Source: Zantedeschia hybrid cultivar (Eukaryota; Streptophyta; Magnoliopsida; Alismatales; Araceae). From it: a stretch of DNA of 64,000 bases. The notes under the pieces are model-generated. The model was not told the DNA's origin. It saw only the letters and a program-made list of their open reading frames with translations, and did not search any database. This document shows positions 47,334 through 58,900 of the stretch, piece after piece. The position numbers were made by a program, and so were the translations under genes. Location of the stretch: assembly GCA_030544215.1 (NCBI GenBank), contig JARZZO010000004.1:20448501-20512500 (forward strand). The letters run 5' to 3'. Position 1 is the first letter of the stretch, and each line of letters starts with the position of its first letter.

Positions 47334-50300
47334 TGTTAGGTTCTCATGTTTCTCCGGATCGCCCGCGCAGCAGAAATAAAAAAAATTAATTCGACGATCC
47401 GTTTCCCATTTCGAATAAACCAAAAATCGGATTAGAACGGGTAATCGACATTACCGTGCGCGGATTCGAATCCATGTTCGAACGGTTCCGTCGGTGTGAC
47501 ACCGCCAGCCGCACAAATGCCTGGCCTCTAGAGAAGTCCACGCGATCCTCCTCGCGGTGGATTTTCTCTCGTTCCTTGTTCCTCGCAACCCACGAGCGAT
47601 TCGCTGCTCGCCGTAACGACTGCCACAACGCGCGGTGGAATTCCCGTTGAACGGGAGTCGGAGACGACAACAGAGCAGACCCATAGCGGAGGGCCGGCCT
47701 GGGGCGCCAGAGAGAGAGAGGGAGAGAGGAGGGGGCGGCTAGAGTTGAGCAGCAGCTTGTCTTACTTAGCCCCTTTGCTATATTTTATACTAGTTCTAAT
47801 TACGCGATTCGCGCGTGTAACTCATCATAAACCTGTGTTCATATAGTTTTACCAACTTTTAAGCTAATAAGCTTCAATAAGAATTTAAAAAGTATAAAAT
47901 TCAAAAGTAGATATTCAACATTGGTCCCCAGTTGCAAAATCATGTATCCTAGCTAATTATATTTTATATATAAAAAAATCATAATTATTTGGCAAATAGA
48001 GGTTATATATATAGTAATTAAGAAATGTTCATTATGTAATTCACATATATAAAAATTGTTAAATAAGTTAAGAGAAATGTACTATGTGTGGGAATACTTA
48101 AATGTATATAATGATAAACTCATTAATTTCCTCTTAAAGTTTATGCAATGTAATCGATAAAACACAAAAGGAAGTCTTCTTTTTTTGTTAGAAGTTCCTA
48201 TGATTCATTCCATTTTATTCGGATGATGTAAACTTATAATTTTATAAACATTAATTGTCTCAATTCTTTTATGTGATGCAAAAAGGACGTATACAAATTC
48301 AAATGCATTTAACTCATTGAAAATGTTTAAATTTAAAAGCATGTATAAACCAAAATTTTCTTTATATTTCTCAAAAAGTAAAATGTAATCTTTGAATATA
48401 TAAAAAGGAAAAGTCGTAAATTATTATAATATAAAGACTTCACACATGTTTTCTATAGTGAAGTGTGCTACTAGAAAAAATTGTTGCATTTAAAGGATAA
48501 ATGTACGAATATATATATTTTGGAACACAAAAGTTGATTATTAAGGGTTTATTTAGATTTTGATTAACATGAATATAGCAAATATGAATAAATCCATGTA
48601 ATTTAGTCCCCAAGGACTTCATATTCTTAATAAAAAGCCCCTCCAATTTACAGTCGTCGGAGAAATAAGAATATTTCATTAAAAGGCGGGAAAATAAATA
48701 AAAGCATGTAAAATGGCCTTATTACTCTCTAGACTAAAAGAGAGTAAATAAAAATAAGAAAAAAGTGAAGAGGAATTAAAATTTAAAAAAGCTGTAATAT
48801 ACGTCTATTCAAACCTACGTATGTCAAATACAAACATTTATTCATAATTAAATATATTTATAAGGATACAAACACACACATGCTCGCATGCATGCACAGA
48901 CAGATAGAGAAATTTAATAGGTCAAGAAATCAAAAACAGAAAAAATTTATATGAATTATGGGCCTTGAAGGCACTGTAATAATTTCTTTTTTTCTTTTTT
49001 TTTTGAAAAGTTGATGTCATTCAATTAGATCCGACGACTTAATATCTTTGTGCAACGCAGTCACACCAACCAAAGAGTAGTAGTTTATTCCCTCGTAAAT
49101 TTTAACAAGCAATCATACAAAAAAAGTTCAAATATCTTCAGGTAAAATAAACATTGATGTTGCCTACTTTATATATCATTTATTTTATTTTATATTTTAA
49201 ATAAGTAATATTCTCCAATCAAAGTAAAATATATTTTGTTTCGACATAACTAATCCTATATTGCTCAAGCTTGAACAAAAACTCTCCCATTAATCATGCA
49301 ATTTTTCATAAAAAATCTCGGTTAAATATAAAACCCATTTTTTAATCCATCGTCTTAAGAATTATTTGTGTGTGACCGTCTAGACCCAATTATCAGTCCG
49401 ATTAATAGCTTATTAAGTCCAGTGACTCATCACTGACTTAATTAATTAATTAATAACTCATATTAATTAATTAATCAACCAAATCAATGTCGCACATTAA
49501 ACTCGGTCGGACTTCCGATCACGTTGGGTGCCAAGCAACACCGCATAAATCCGAATGGTATTGGAGTTAAGCAACTCACTATTGAAACCTTTTTGCCGAC
49601 AGTTACCGCGTGGATATAATTCTTCATTCGTACAATACTCTCGAGTCAACTCAAGATATGGTGTACCGTCAAACTCTAATCGATCGACTCACTTGGATTG
49701 GATGTTGCCGTATAATATCAGAAAACTCCTTTTCCGATATTATCGTTCGTCTTGGCCAGAGACTTCCGCGTATTCTTTCTGGAGCATTCTCTCTCCAAGT
49801 ACCAAGAACGAATGATTTCTTATTGACACTCAATTCCCTTCGACAGTATTTCGCTGTACTCGATCCTTAGCCGTTTAGAATTCCGTGAATAGAGATCCGT
49901 AAATCAAGGTCAAAGTACAAAAGTCCACCGACAAGGTGTTCTTGGTGTCTCATGTTCGAGGACCATCCACGCAACTGCGACAATAAAATCAAGTTGGTTG
50001 ACAGTGAAGTACTATACCATCTAGCGATTCAGTCGGATCAGTTCAATGAACTCATTCTCTAATGAGCACCTATAGATTCGCCTTAGTGTCTCCACACAAG
50101 TGACTATGAGATCAGTCACTCTCATCGTATGAGTAGGAGTAATCTGTACTAGTCTTACTGACTATCCGATGTCTATCTCGGATATCCTCTGACTAGAAAC
50201 AATTGAGAATATGTCTGTTTAAGTGATCAGTCTCATTAGTATGATCTCATTATAATCTGATTACTATCGCACATATTCACGGACTTCATTTTAAGACGAT

Positions 50301-50387
50301 AACAATACGAATTACACATAATGAAATATGCCATTTTATTAATAAATGAACGAGATTTAAATAGTCAGAGGCCACCTAAGACTAACA
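47334..50387 (-). repeat. Copia-2 right LTR (5' LTR), with 1.5-kb insert
   Basis: LTR sequence is at 47334-47789 and 49290-50387. The break falls in ATTTTATA, the TATA-like region of the left LTR near 8100. The remainder is collinear with 7648-9212 and ends CTAACA followed by the ACCAC duplication. Confidence 0.88.
47790..49289 (-). mobile_element. AT-rich 1.5-kb insert, Helitron-like
   Basis: Defined by comparing the two Copia-2 LTRs. There is no target-site duplication. Read on the minus strand it ends ...CGCGCGAATCGCG, about 12 bases, then CTAG, and the next host base is T. The host base before its 5' end is A. A hairpin plus CTRR end and A/T insertion fit a Helitron. The 5' end reads TGGGAG rather than the canonical TC, which counts against it. 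No protein frame is supported, so it would be non-autonomous. Confidence 0.5.
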
Positions 50388-51190
50388 ACCACCTCGTAGG
50401 GTGCTCAACTACACAGAAAAAGGTTTCTTTCTAGAATTTTATACTCGAGAATTTCTCGAGCGAGATGAGCCTCTTGTCGCGCACTCGGAAGTTCATGAAC
50501 CCCCTATTCAAATCTTTAGTGCCTTGTTTGGGCTCATACAAGTTCAAGAATATTTTCGCCGTCGGCGAGGGGTGCTTCTTGTCTCGGACCAACACGACGA
50601 ACGCGAATGCCAATCTCCATGTGTTTGGCATCAATTGGGTAGAAGCAATCTGAAGCCACTCCAACAACTGGATGGCGGGGGGAAGCAGAAGACAGAATCC
50701 CGCTTCAAATATGGCCTCATAGACTATGGAGGAGTGCCTCTTGATAGAGAATATCCACTTCTCCGGTATTGGTAGTACAAGAGTATACTTAGGAGGAATC
50801 CGATAGGTGTCTCGTATCCTTGCGAGAAGCTCCCTTGAAACACGAGAAGGCCCCAACACCTGGCGGTCTTCTTCTACCAGTACTGCATACCTTGCATCCT
50901 CGGAGCGTGGCGGGCTATGGCGGTGAAGGTAGAATGGTGGTTGCAGGAAACTTCTGAAGACTTCTGCTCGAGCCAACAGAGAGAGGTCCAAAAGAGGAGA
51001 AGGCAAAATGCAAGAAATGATCCGTGACATTGCGATCCCCTTTTCTGGATCCCTGTCTCGCCTCTTATAGTCTTTTGCATCGGGGAAACGATGGCGCAAC
51101 GTCTCCCGAAGAAGACGCCTCTCAGATGACGAAGCGACAGGCTGTGTAAGGGGGCATGATTATCGAAGCAATGCGCAAAGTCTGATCAAA
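50388..51190 (-). pseudogene. PF04195-type gene copy 2, main part
   Basis: The longest frame, 51099-50431 (222 codons), includes the domain core IRDTYRIPPKYTLVLPI, YEAIFEAGFCLLLPP and PNTWRLAFAFVVLV. It aligns with 5935-5135 of copy 1 and continues at 7647 across Copia-2. The domain is of the PF04195 'putative gypsy type transposon' family and of unknown biochemical function. Homology to copy 1 ends near 51190. Confidence 0.6.
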
Positions 51191-51464
51191 CATGATGTAT
51201 AGAGTCTCAGGTCACCGACTAAGCGCATAATAGGGAGAAGAGTGAACTGGCACTTTCCGTGGCGGAAAGTGCGTCCCATCATTTCAAAAATGCATCGAGC
51301 CGAACAACCATGCATGATCGCTTTCCGAGATCATTGGCTCTCACACCTTTCCGTCAGACGCAAGGTACTGGCCAGGCCAATTAACTGACGATGTGGCCAC
51401 ATCATCAATTGCATTATCAACTTTACTCTTTGCCGTGCCATCACGCCAAGGAGTGGGGGGCAAG
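51191..51464 (+). other. Internal end of a gypsy-type element
   Basis: Non-coding, ending in the purine tract GGAGTGGGGGGCAAG (51450-51464) immediately before a likely LTR start. Confidence 0.45.
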
Positions 51465-51929
51465 TGATAGGCGAAAATTTGGCATGGCCCAAATACCAAC
51501 GACCGGCCCAACAAGTGGAGTCCCCGGGCCATATTAGCCCCCTTGAGGAGGGTGAGTCCGAAAGCTGCAGAACGACGTTGCCACATACCAGCCCAATTTA
51601 GGATTTGTCTTCCTTACGGAGCCTTAAGTCGGCCATGCCATATTCGGCAAGAGTCTCTCTTGTTTCCAAACTCCCCTCAAGGTGATCCTCCTTTTTAGAT
51701 AAGGACATGTCTTGACGAATTCTCCGAGATCTGCGTTTTTCGATCAGACTAAGACTCGCCCCTCAGAGGGAACTCCCTACCCGACTACTATATAAGGTCC
51801 AGTACTGTTACGGGCACAGGTACGCTCTCTAGCGTCCAAACTTCTTTGATCTTCCCTCCAGCATCCTCAGCCTACTGACTTGGGCATCAAAGAGGGTTCC
51901 TCCAGACTGCTACCGGAGGCCCTCTGACA
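51465..51929 (+). mobile_element. Probable gypsy 3' LTR (plus strand)
   Basis: It starts TGATAGGCG after a strong polypurine tract and ends CTCTGACA. It contains CTATATAAGG (about 51788) and a CTTGGGCATC tail near 51880, both usual in plant gypsy LTRs. The partner LTR was not found in the window, so the right boundary is tentative. Confidence 0.5.
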
Positions 51930-52440
51930 GTATTATGTTTTGCATGGACTATCTGGCGATGTCTCTCTGATCGGAGATAGATGGCCTTGATCGTGATGGA
52001 CAAGATTTAGATCTATCAAATTTTATTTGAAAAGATAAGAATGTTTACGTTCTCTTGTAATAAGCAATTGATTTATGAATATTAAGATAAAGATAGAATT
52101 TGATACATAGAAGAAAACATGAAAAATTTATCCTACCTATACATGTGCTAATGTGCATGCGCACGTTACATTGCGTTCCGAAAAAAAAAAAATCTTACCA
52201 AGTTAATTTCGTTAAGAAATAATATTATATCTTATTTTTTATCATTCTCTTTACGACGCTCGTTGAGAACTATTTTGATTACTTGATCAAATGATTCTTA
52301 TTAAAATTACTTTTGGTATAACTTTTTATATAATTATTTAATAATAATTTTTTAAGCAAATGATCAAATAATTTTAAATGAGTGTGATAAGAGAAAGACG
52401 AAAAAAAAGTGTATTCCTCAATTTCCTTGGCTACAGGTAA
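51930..52440. other. AT-rich intergenic DNA
   Basis: No gene seen. There is a poly-A run near 52180 and otherwise unique-looking AT-rich sequence leading into the GDPD promoter. Confidence 0.5.
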
Positions 52441-52665
52441 AGAGCATTGAGAGGAGGAATATGTGTGGACTATTCCACTTCCCTCGTCGACAACCCAAGC
52501 GATTTCACCGTCTATATCCCCAAGAACTTCTTAACTCGGGGACGGCCAGCACGCCACCTGGAACGCGGCGAATTGGCGGCCGACGGCAAACCCAGGTAAG
52601 AGCGGCGCCGCGCACCCAGTGCGGAGCGGCTTAAGCCGCGTGTCCTGCGGCTCATCATATCTCCC

Positions 52666-52673
52666 GAATATTC
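52666..52673 (+). promoter_or_regulatory. P1BS element (PHR-binding site) of the GDPD gene
   Basis: GAATATTC matches GNATATNC perfectly and is palindromic. It lies 65 bases upstream of the TATA box. PHR transcription factors bind this site in phosphate-starvation genes, and GDPD1-type genes are known targets of phosphate starvation in Arabidopsis and rice. Confidence 0.65.
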
Positions 52674-52737
52674 CCGACTTGGACGGCCTCCTCCGAACGG
52701 GAGCAGGCTCAACAATAACGGGAATTCTCGTCTCCTC

Positions 52738-52744
52738 TATATAA
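52738..52744 (+). promoter_or_regulatory. TATA box of the GDPD gene
   Basis: TATATAA lies 100 bases before the ATG at 52844. A transcription start near 52770 would give a leader of about 75 bases. Confidence 0.65.
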
Positions 52745-52843
52745 CGGGACAGAGAAACCAGGGGGAACTGAGAGATAGAACGTGGTGATATAGACCCCGA
52801 ACCGCAATCTCCACCTCTGTCGTCTCGCATTCCGGCCGCGGCG

Positions 52844-52955
52844 ATGGCTCTGAAGGCCGTGCACGTCTCCGACGTGCCCAGCCTCGACCAGGTGCCGGCC
52901 GAGAGCCCCGCGAGGCTGCTCTCCGCCTCCTCCGGCCGCCGCCTCCCGCACGAAG
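52844..52955 (+). CDS. GDPD1: GDPD exon 1
   Basis: 37 codons plus one base, ATG to CACGAAG, donor GTATTG. Very GC-rich third positions. Intron 1 is 52956-53070 (115 bp). Confidence 0.88.
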
Positions 52956-55900
52956 GTATTGGTATTTGCTATTCCGGCGCGCTTTCGTTCGTTCGTCCCT
53001 CCCTCCTTGCGCCGTAGGCTTTTGCTTTAATTCCTTTTCTGGATCTGACGGGACGGGGGTTGCGGACCAGCTGGTGCGGAGGGGGCGAGGGCGGCGGCGG
53101 CCAAGTTCCTGGTGATCGGGCACCGGGGGAGAGGCATGAACGCGCTGGCGTCGCCGGACCGGCGGATGAGGGCGGTCAAGGAGAACTCCGTCCTCTCCTT
53201 CAACGAGGCCGGGCGCTTCCCCGTCGACTTTGTCGAGTTCGACGTGCAGGTAAGTAGTGGATACCCGTCTTCACGGCCTCTCCCATCTTGGTCTTGTTCT
53301 TCTTCTCTTGCGGCGACCTCTTCCTCCGGTGTTGGCAGATGAGAGTTAATTACACATATCCCCTCAGTTGTCTCATATTAGATTGCATATTTCTATTGTT
53401 TTAAATTAATTTTCGATAGAAAAAGGATTAACTTCAGTTTGTTTAATGTCCTCCAAACAACCGAATCGACTATTTATCTATGTATCTCTAGAATCTCTTT
53501 TAACTTTTTTCTATATGTTTCTTAAAAACCTTGTATTTTATAGCTCAGTGATATGTTAATGAAATATTTCTTCGATTCAGATGATATTAGAAGCACCAAG
53601 GAAAGAATATAATTGAAATAGTACTCTCAAAATATGAGAGTATACACATATAGTACAATATGGTAATGTATATATCTGCATATAAATTATGCCTAAACTG
53701 AAATAAGAACCAATCTAGGGAGGGAAGGAATGCCTCTAGTGAAGTACGAATAAATTGGCCTTTTTAAATAAAAGAAAGGGCATTTTTATTTCTTTGACGC
53801 CTGCGTCTCGTCGTAACTCGCCAGTTATGCGACACATAAGCCTAATTTCGGCGGCTATGCGCCGCGTACGGGAGGCAGCGGTCCATCGATTTGTCGCGGC
53901 TCGTCTCGGCCGTGGAAAACATCCCACACCGTGGCGTATTGCGCTCAATCGTATGCGTTGCTGGCAATGTCTAATTGGTCCGGCGCAATGAGCACGGACC
54001 GACCATCATGTCGTTTCTGTTGGCGGGGGACGGAGACGAGGAGCGGCCCACCTTATCCGTAGGTAGAAAGGGACAAAAATAAATAGAGGTGATCAGACGG
54101 GTGCTCGCGTCTCTGACCTTTCACGTGTCCCACGCATTTTGAGGTCTCCCCAAGGATGGACGTCCATTGACCCGTGGGGTCCTGCTGCCCTCACCCGGGC
54201 CCGGTTTAGTGCCCGAACTCCCACTGGCTCGTGTTAACGTTAATTTCTTTTTTTCCTCCAATTCTCTTTGTTGTGTGTGGCTCAAGGATACATATCAGAC
54301 TGAATAATAGCTTTATCATTATCTTAATCCTTTAAGTACTATGTGTATCTTTATTTTTATTATTGTGTATTCTTATCTTTTAAAGTTATTGAAAATTATC
54401 AGAAACGGATATATAAAGGTTAATTATCAGTTAATATTACGTGTAAACATAAACTTTAATCAGATGCTGTTTTTAGAGGGAATGAAAAATAATCTTACAT
54501 TCAAAATATAAATAGGCATAAATTTTTCTAACTAGTTCTTATAAATTTATTTATAGAACATGTGGCATCTGTGGAAGTGAATGAAAAATGAGTCATAAAT
54601 AAGATGTCATATGATCAAAAGTTAAGATGAATGAAAGAAGAACTGGCGAATACTTGAATAGTCGGGGATCTAGAAGTAGGTGTATCTTTGTCTTTATCTT
54701 AAATTATTTAAATAAAGAATAGTATAAATTATTTAAATAAAGAATAGTATTCCTATTCTTATTGTAGATTTAAAAAATTATCTGAACGTGTGCGTAACCC
54801 TCGTCAAGTCATGCGGAAGACAGGAAATGGTCCCCTTGTCGGCGCAGTACAGCTAGCAGAGTCGCTTGTGGAGTCCACATGCCATGTCCTAGCGGCGGCC
54901 GGTGATTCCTCCAAGAGAGAGATAGAAAGGAGAGGGAGGAGGTTGGGAGAGAAAAGAGGGAGGAGGAGAGCTCACGTAAGTGCTCTTCTTCTTGTCTCTA
55001 TATACACATATATAGAGAGGTCTCTCCAAGAGTCTCTACCTAATATGAGTTCTTTATTCTCCACATCTTTATCTAACATGGAGACCACACCAATGTGGAT
55101 GTTAGTTCTAACGTGACTCTTGTCACGTATAACATCTTCCACTCAGACACATTATATATATCACATTTGTCTCTCCTCTTATAACTCTTCATTTCATGTA
55201 GGAAAATGGTGTGTGCAATCGAATGAGAAGGATATGTAAGTGAGGAGTGTTATATTAAGTCATCACCATACTAACATAAACACTACAACTCCAAATTTCA
55301 TCTTATACTCCAAACCACAAGCTCACACCGGGTTAAGAAGATCTGATCCCTCTGAGATCTCTTTCTAAATCTCTTAAAACTATGTTTCTGCACTCATGAT
55401 TATGTTGGACATATCCATCATAACTACTAGCCAGCAAAATGAGTCAGAATAGCGTAAGTGTGATATAAGTCGATTTTTCCTATGCCACACATGTCAATCT
55501 GCTTCGACTTAACCGCTTTCTAGACATGTTCTGCTAGACCGTATGATCATGGTTCTTAGAGAACATGTTAAAGTAGCATCATCAAGTGTCCACATCATGC
55601 TAAAGTCCCAAAAGGTATAATAAAAGAGTAGATGCTTCATACAATGACGAAGTAGAGATCCATTCAGTCACTCCTCTGAAAGTTGAAAGGATAGCATATA
55701 CAGTATGATTAGTATGTTATAGTGGAGCTAAAAGTAAGGATAACCACACTTAATTTCTTTTCTTCCTCCAATTCTCTTGTTGTGCGTAGCTAAAGGATAC
55801 ATATCAGGCTGAATGATAGCTTTATCTCTATCTTAATCCTTTAAGCACTATATGTATCCTTATTTTTATTCTTGTGTATTCTTATCTTTTAAAATTATTA

Positions 55901-58900
55901 AAAATTATCAAAAATAGATATATAAAGGTTAATTATCAGTTAATATTGCGTGTAAACATAAACTTTAATTAGATGTTGTTTCTAGAGGGAATGAAAAATA
56001 ATCTTACATTCAAAATATAAATAGGCATAAGTTTTTCTAAGTAGTTCTTATAAATTTATTTATAAAAAATGTGGCATCTGTGAAAGTGAATGAAAAATAA
56101 GTCATAAATAAGATGTTATATAATCAACAACTAAGATGAATGAAAGAATAACTGACGAATACTTGAATAGTCGGGGATCCAGAAGTTGGTGTATCTTTGT
56201 CTTTATCTTAAATTATTTAAATAAAGAATAGTATTCTTATTCTTATTATAGATTTAGAAATTTACCTGAGCGTGTACGCAACCCTCGTCAAGCTGAGCGG
56301 AAGAGGAGAAATAGTTTCCTCGTCGGTATGGTGCGGCTACTAGAGTCGCTCGCAGAGTCTACACGCCAAATCTTAGAGGCCACCGGTGATTCCTCCAAAA
56401 GAGAGATAGAGAGGAGAGGGAGGAAGTTGGGAGAGGAAAGAGGGAGGAGGAGAGCTCACGTATTGCTCCTCTTCTTGTCTCTATATACACATATATAGAG
56501 AGATCTCTTCAAGAGTCCCTACCTAATAGTGGCTCTTTATTCTCCACATCCTTATCTAATATAGAGACCACTCCAATGTGGATGTTGGTTCTAACGTGAC
56601 TACGGTGACGTGTAACATCTCCCACTCAAACACATTGAACATATCATATTTGTCTCTCATCTTATAACTCTTTCTTTCAAACAGGAAAATGGCATGTGCG
56701 ATCGAACGGGAAGGATATATAAGTAAAGAGTGTTATGTTAAGTCATTACTATACTAACATAATACTACAACTCCAAATCTTGTCTCATATCCTAAACCAC
56801 AAGTTCATACAGAGTTAAAAAGATATGATCCCTTTGAGATCAATTTCTCAACCTCTCAAAACTATGTTTATGCACTCATGATTATGTTGGACACATCCAT
56901 CATAACTGTTGGCCAGTAATGAGTTAGAACAACATGAGTGTGATGCAAGTCAGTTTTTCCTATACTACACATGTCAATCTACTTTAAGTTAACTGCTTTC
57001 TTAGACATGCTTCGCTAGACCGTATACATCATGATCCTTGAAAAATATGCTAAAGTAGTATTATCAAGTGTCAACAGCATGACAAAGTGCATTGTCTTAA
57101 AGGTATAATAAAAGGGCAGAGGCTTCACACAGTGACAAAGTAGAGATCTATTTAGTCACTCCTCTGAAAGTCGAAAGGATAACACATACAATATGATTAG
57201 TATGTTATAGTGGAGCGAAAAGCAAGAATAGCCATACTCAAACATCATACAAATTTGCCCATATGGCTCTCATCAGATTTGGCTATCAACAGGCTACATG
57301 AGAGAGTCCATATCTGACTATTTTTAATCAGTCTCATCTTAGCCGTCTGTTAAGGCGATTACGACTCTTATCATATTCCACTGATCGTAGAACATATATA
57401 CTCCTGAGTACGAAGTCTACAAAGTCTATCTCATCATATTTGCTCTTATAACGACATAACGATCGTCCGTGTGAGTGGACCGATCATAGCCTAGTGGCAA
57501 ACACATTCATATTCACAAATATAAGTGCAATAATGCAAAGAAAATACTTGTATTTTATTGCATAAAATGATATCCATAACAAAAAAAGCAACTAGACCCT
57601 TAGTTCTAAACCTCCAACATGTTTGAGAAACGAAATTCTCACAAGAAGTTTGGTGAAAGGATCTACAAGTATCTTTCTAGTAGAGATATATCTAAGAATC
57701 ACCAGCCCCTGAGCAATGATGTCTCTGATAAAGTGTAAGGAGTGTCAATGTGCTTTGACTCTCCGTGATACGTGGAGTCCCTCGTGTAGGCTATCGCAGT
57801 CATATTGTCGCAATAGACCACAACAACATCTCCTGCATGTGCTGTGACATCCAAGCTCACTAAGAATCACCTTAACTAGATGGCTTCTTGAAATGTAGCA
57901 GTGCAAACAACGTACTCAGACTCCATCGTAGATAAGGAGACATATGCTTGCCTTTTGCTCCACCAGGAAATAGCTGCTTCTCTAAGCACGAATGCATATC
58001 CTTAAGTGGGCTTGCGTTCATCTCTATCAGCTGATCTATCGGCATCTGAGTATCCAGTCAATCTAAGGCCCTACCATAATAGCATATAGTGAGGTTCTCA
58101 GTACCTCGCAAATATCTAAAAATCTTTTTTATTGCTTGCAAATGTGCAGTTCTAAGATTACTCTGATATCTATTAACCATGCCAACTGCAAGCAAATGTC
58201 GAGACGAGTGCATATCATGACATACATGACACAACTGACTGCATTGGCATAAGGGATATCCTTCATTCGTTCTTTCTCTTTCTCTGTATTGGGACATTGA
58301 TCAATGCTAAGAATTAAGCCCCTCTCTATTGGAATATCCACTGGCTTGACTTTGTGCATCCGGAAGCGCTCTAAGATTTTCTTAATGTAAGTATCTTAAG
58401 ACAAACTTAGAAGTATCTTAGATCGATCCATCTAGATCTTTACTCCGAGTACATAATCAACCTCACTTAAATTCCTCATCTCGAATGTAGAGGATAACCA
58501 CTTTTAAGTAGTTACAGCTAGTAATATATCGTCAACATATAAAGAGAGAATGAGAACACTTCTCTTAACTCTCTTGACATAGACACAGTGGTCTTCTTCA
58601 GTCATTCTAAAACCAATCGAAATGATTGTTTGATGGAGCCGATAATACTACTGAATAGACGACTACTTGAAACCATATATGGAGCGTTTTAGGTGACACA
58701 CTTTGTGCTTTTGTCCTTCAGCTTCGAAACTCACAGGCTGAGCTATATAGATCTCTTCATCTAATTCTCCATTGAGAAAAGTTGTCTTAACATCCATCTA
58801 GAGCAATTTCTAGTCTAGATAAGTGACGATAGCCAGGATGAGGCGAACAGAGACGAATCTCACCACCGGAGAGAATGTCTTTTCGTAGTTTATTCCCTTT

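Larger units (their letters stand above)
7648..50387 (-). mobile_element. Copia-2: Ty1/copia element split by nested insertions
   Basis: LTRs lie at 7648-9212 and 47334-50387 (the second enlarged by an insert). Exact 5-bp duplications ACCAC lie at 7643-7647 and 50388-50392. The LTRs begin TGTTAGGTTCTC on the plus strand. A tRNA-iMet-type primer site (complement of GGCTCTGATACCA) abuts the right LTR, and a GTGGGAGAT purine tract abuts the left one, so the element runs on the minus strand. Coding parts are 41276-44501 and 9228-9427. Gypsy-A sits between them, inside the RNase H reading frame. Without nested DNA the element would be about 9.4 kb. Frameshifts, stops and a gag deletion show it is inactive. 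Confidence 0.9.

Noticed and set aside
53736..53991. Short open frames in GDPD intron 2
   Set aside because: No similarity, present on both strands, and they sit in a GC-rich patch of intron.
54763..55134. Independent solo LTR next to Copia-4
   Set aside because: Both its flanks match the flanks of the next LTR (intron DNA on one side, element interior on the other), so it is part of a tandem duplication.
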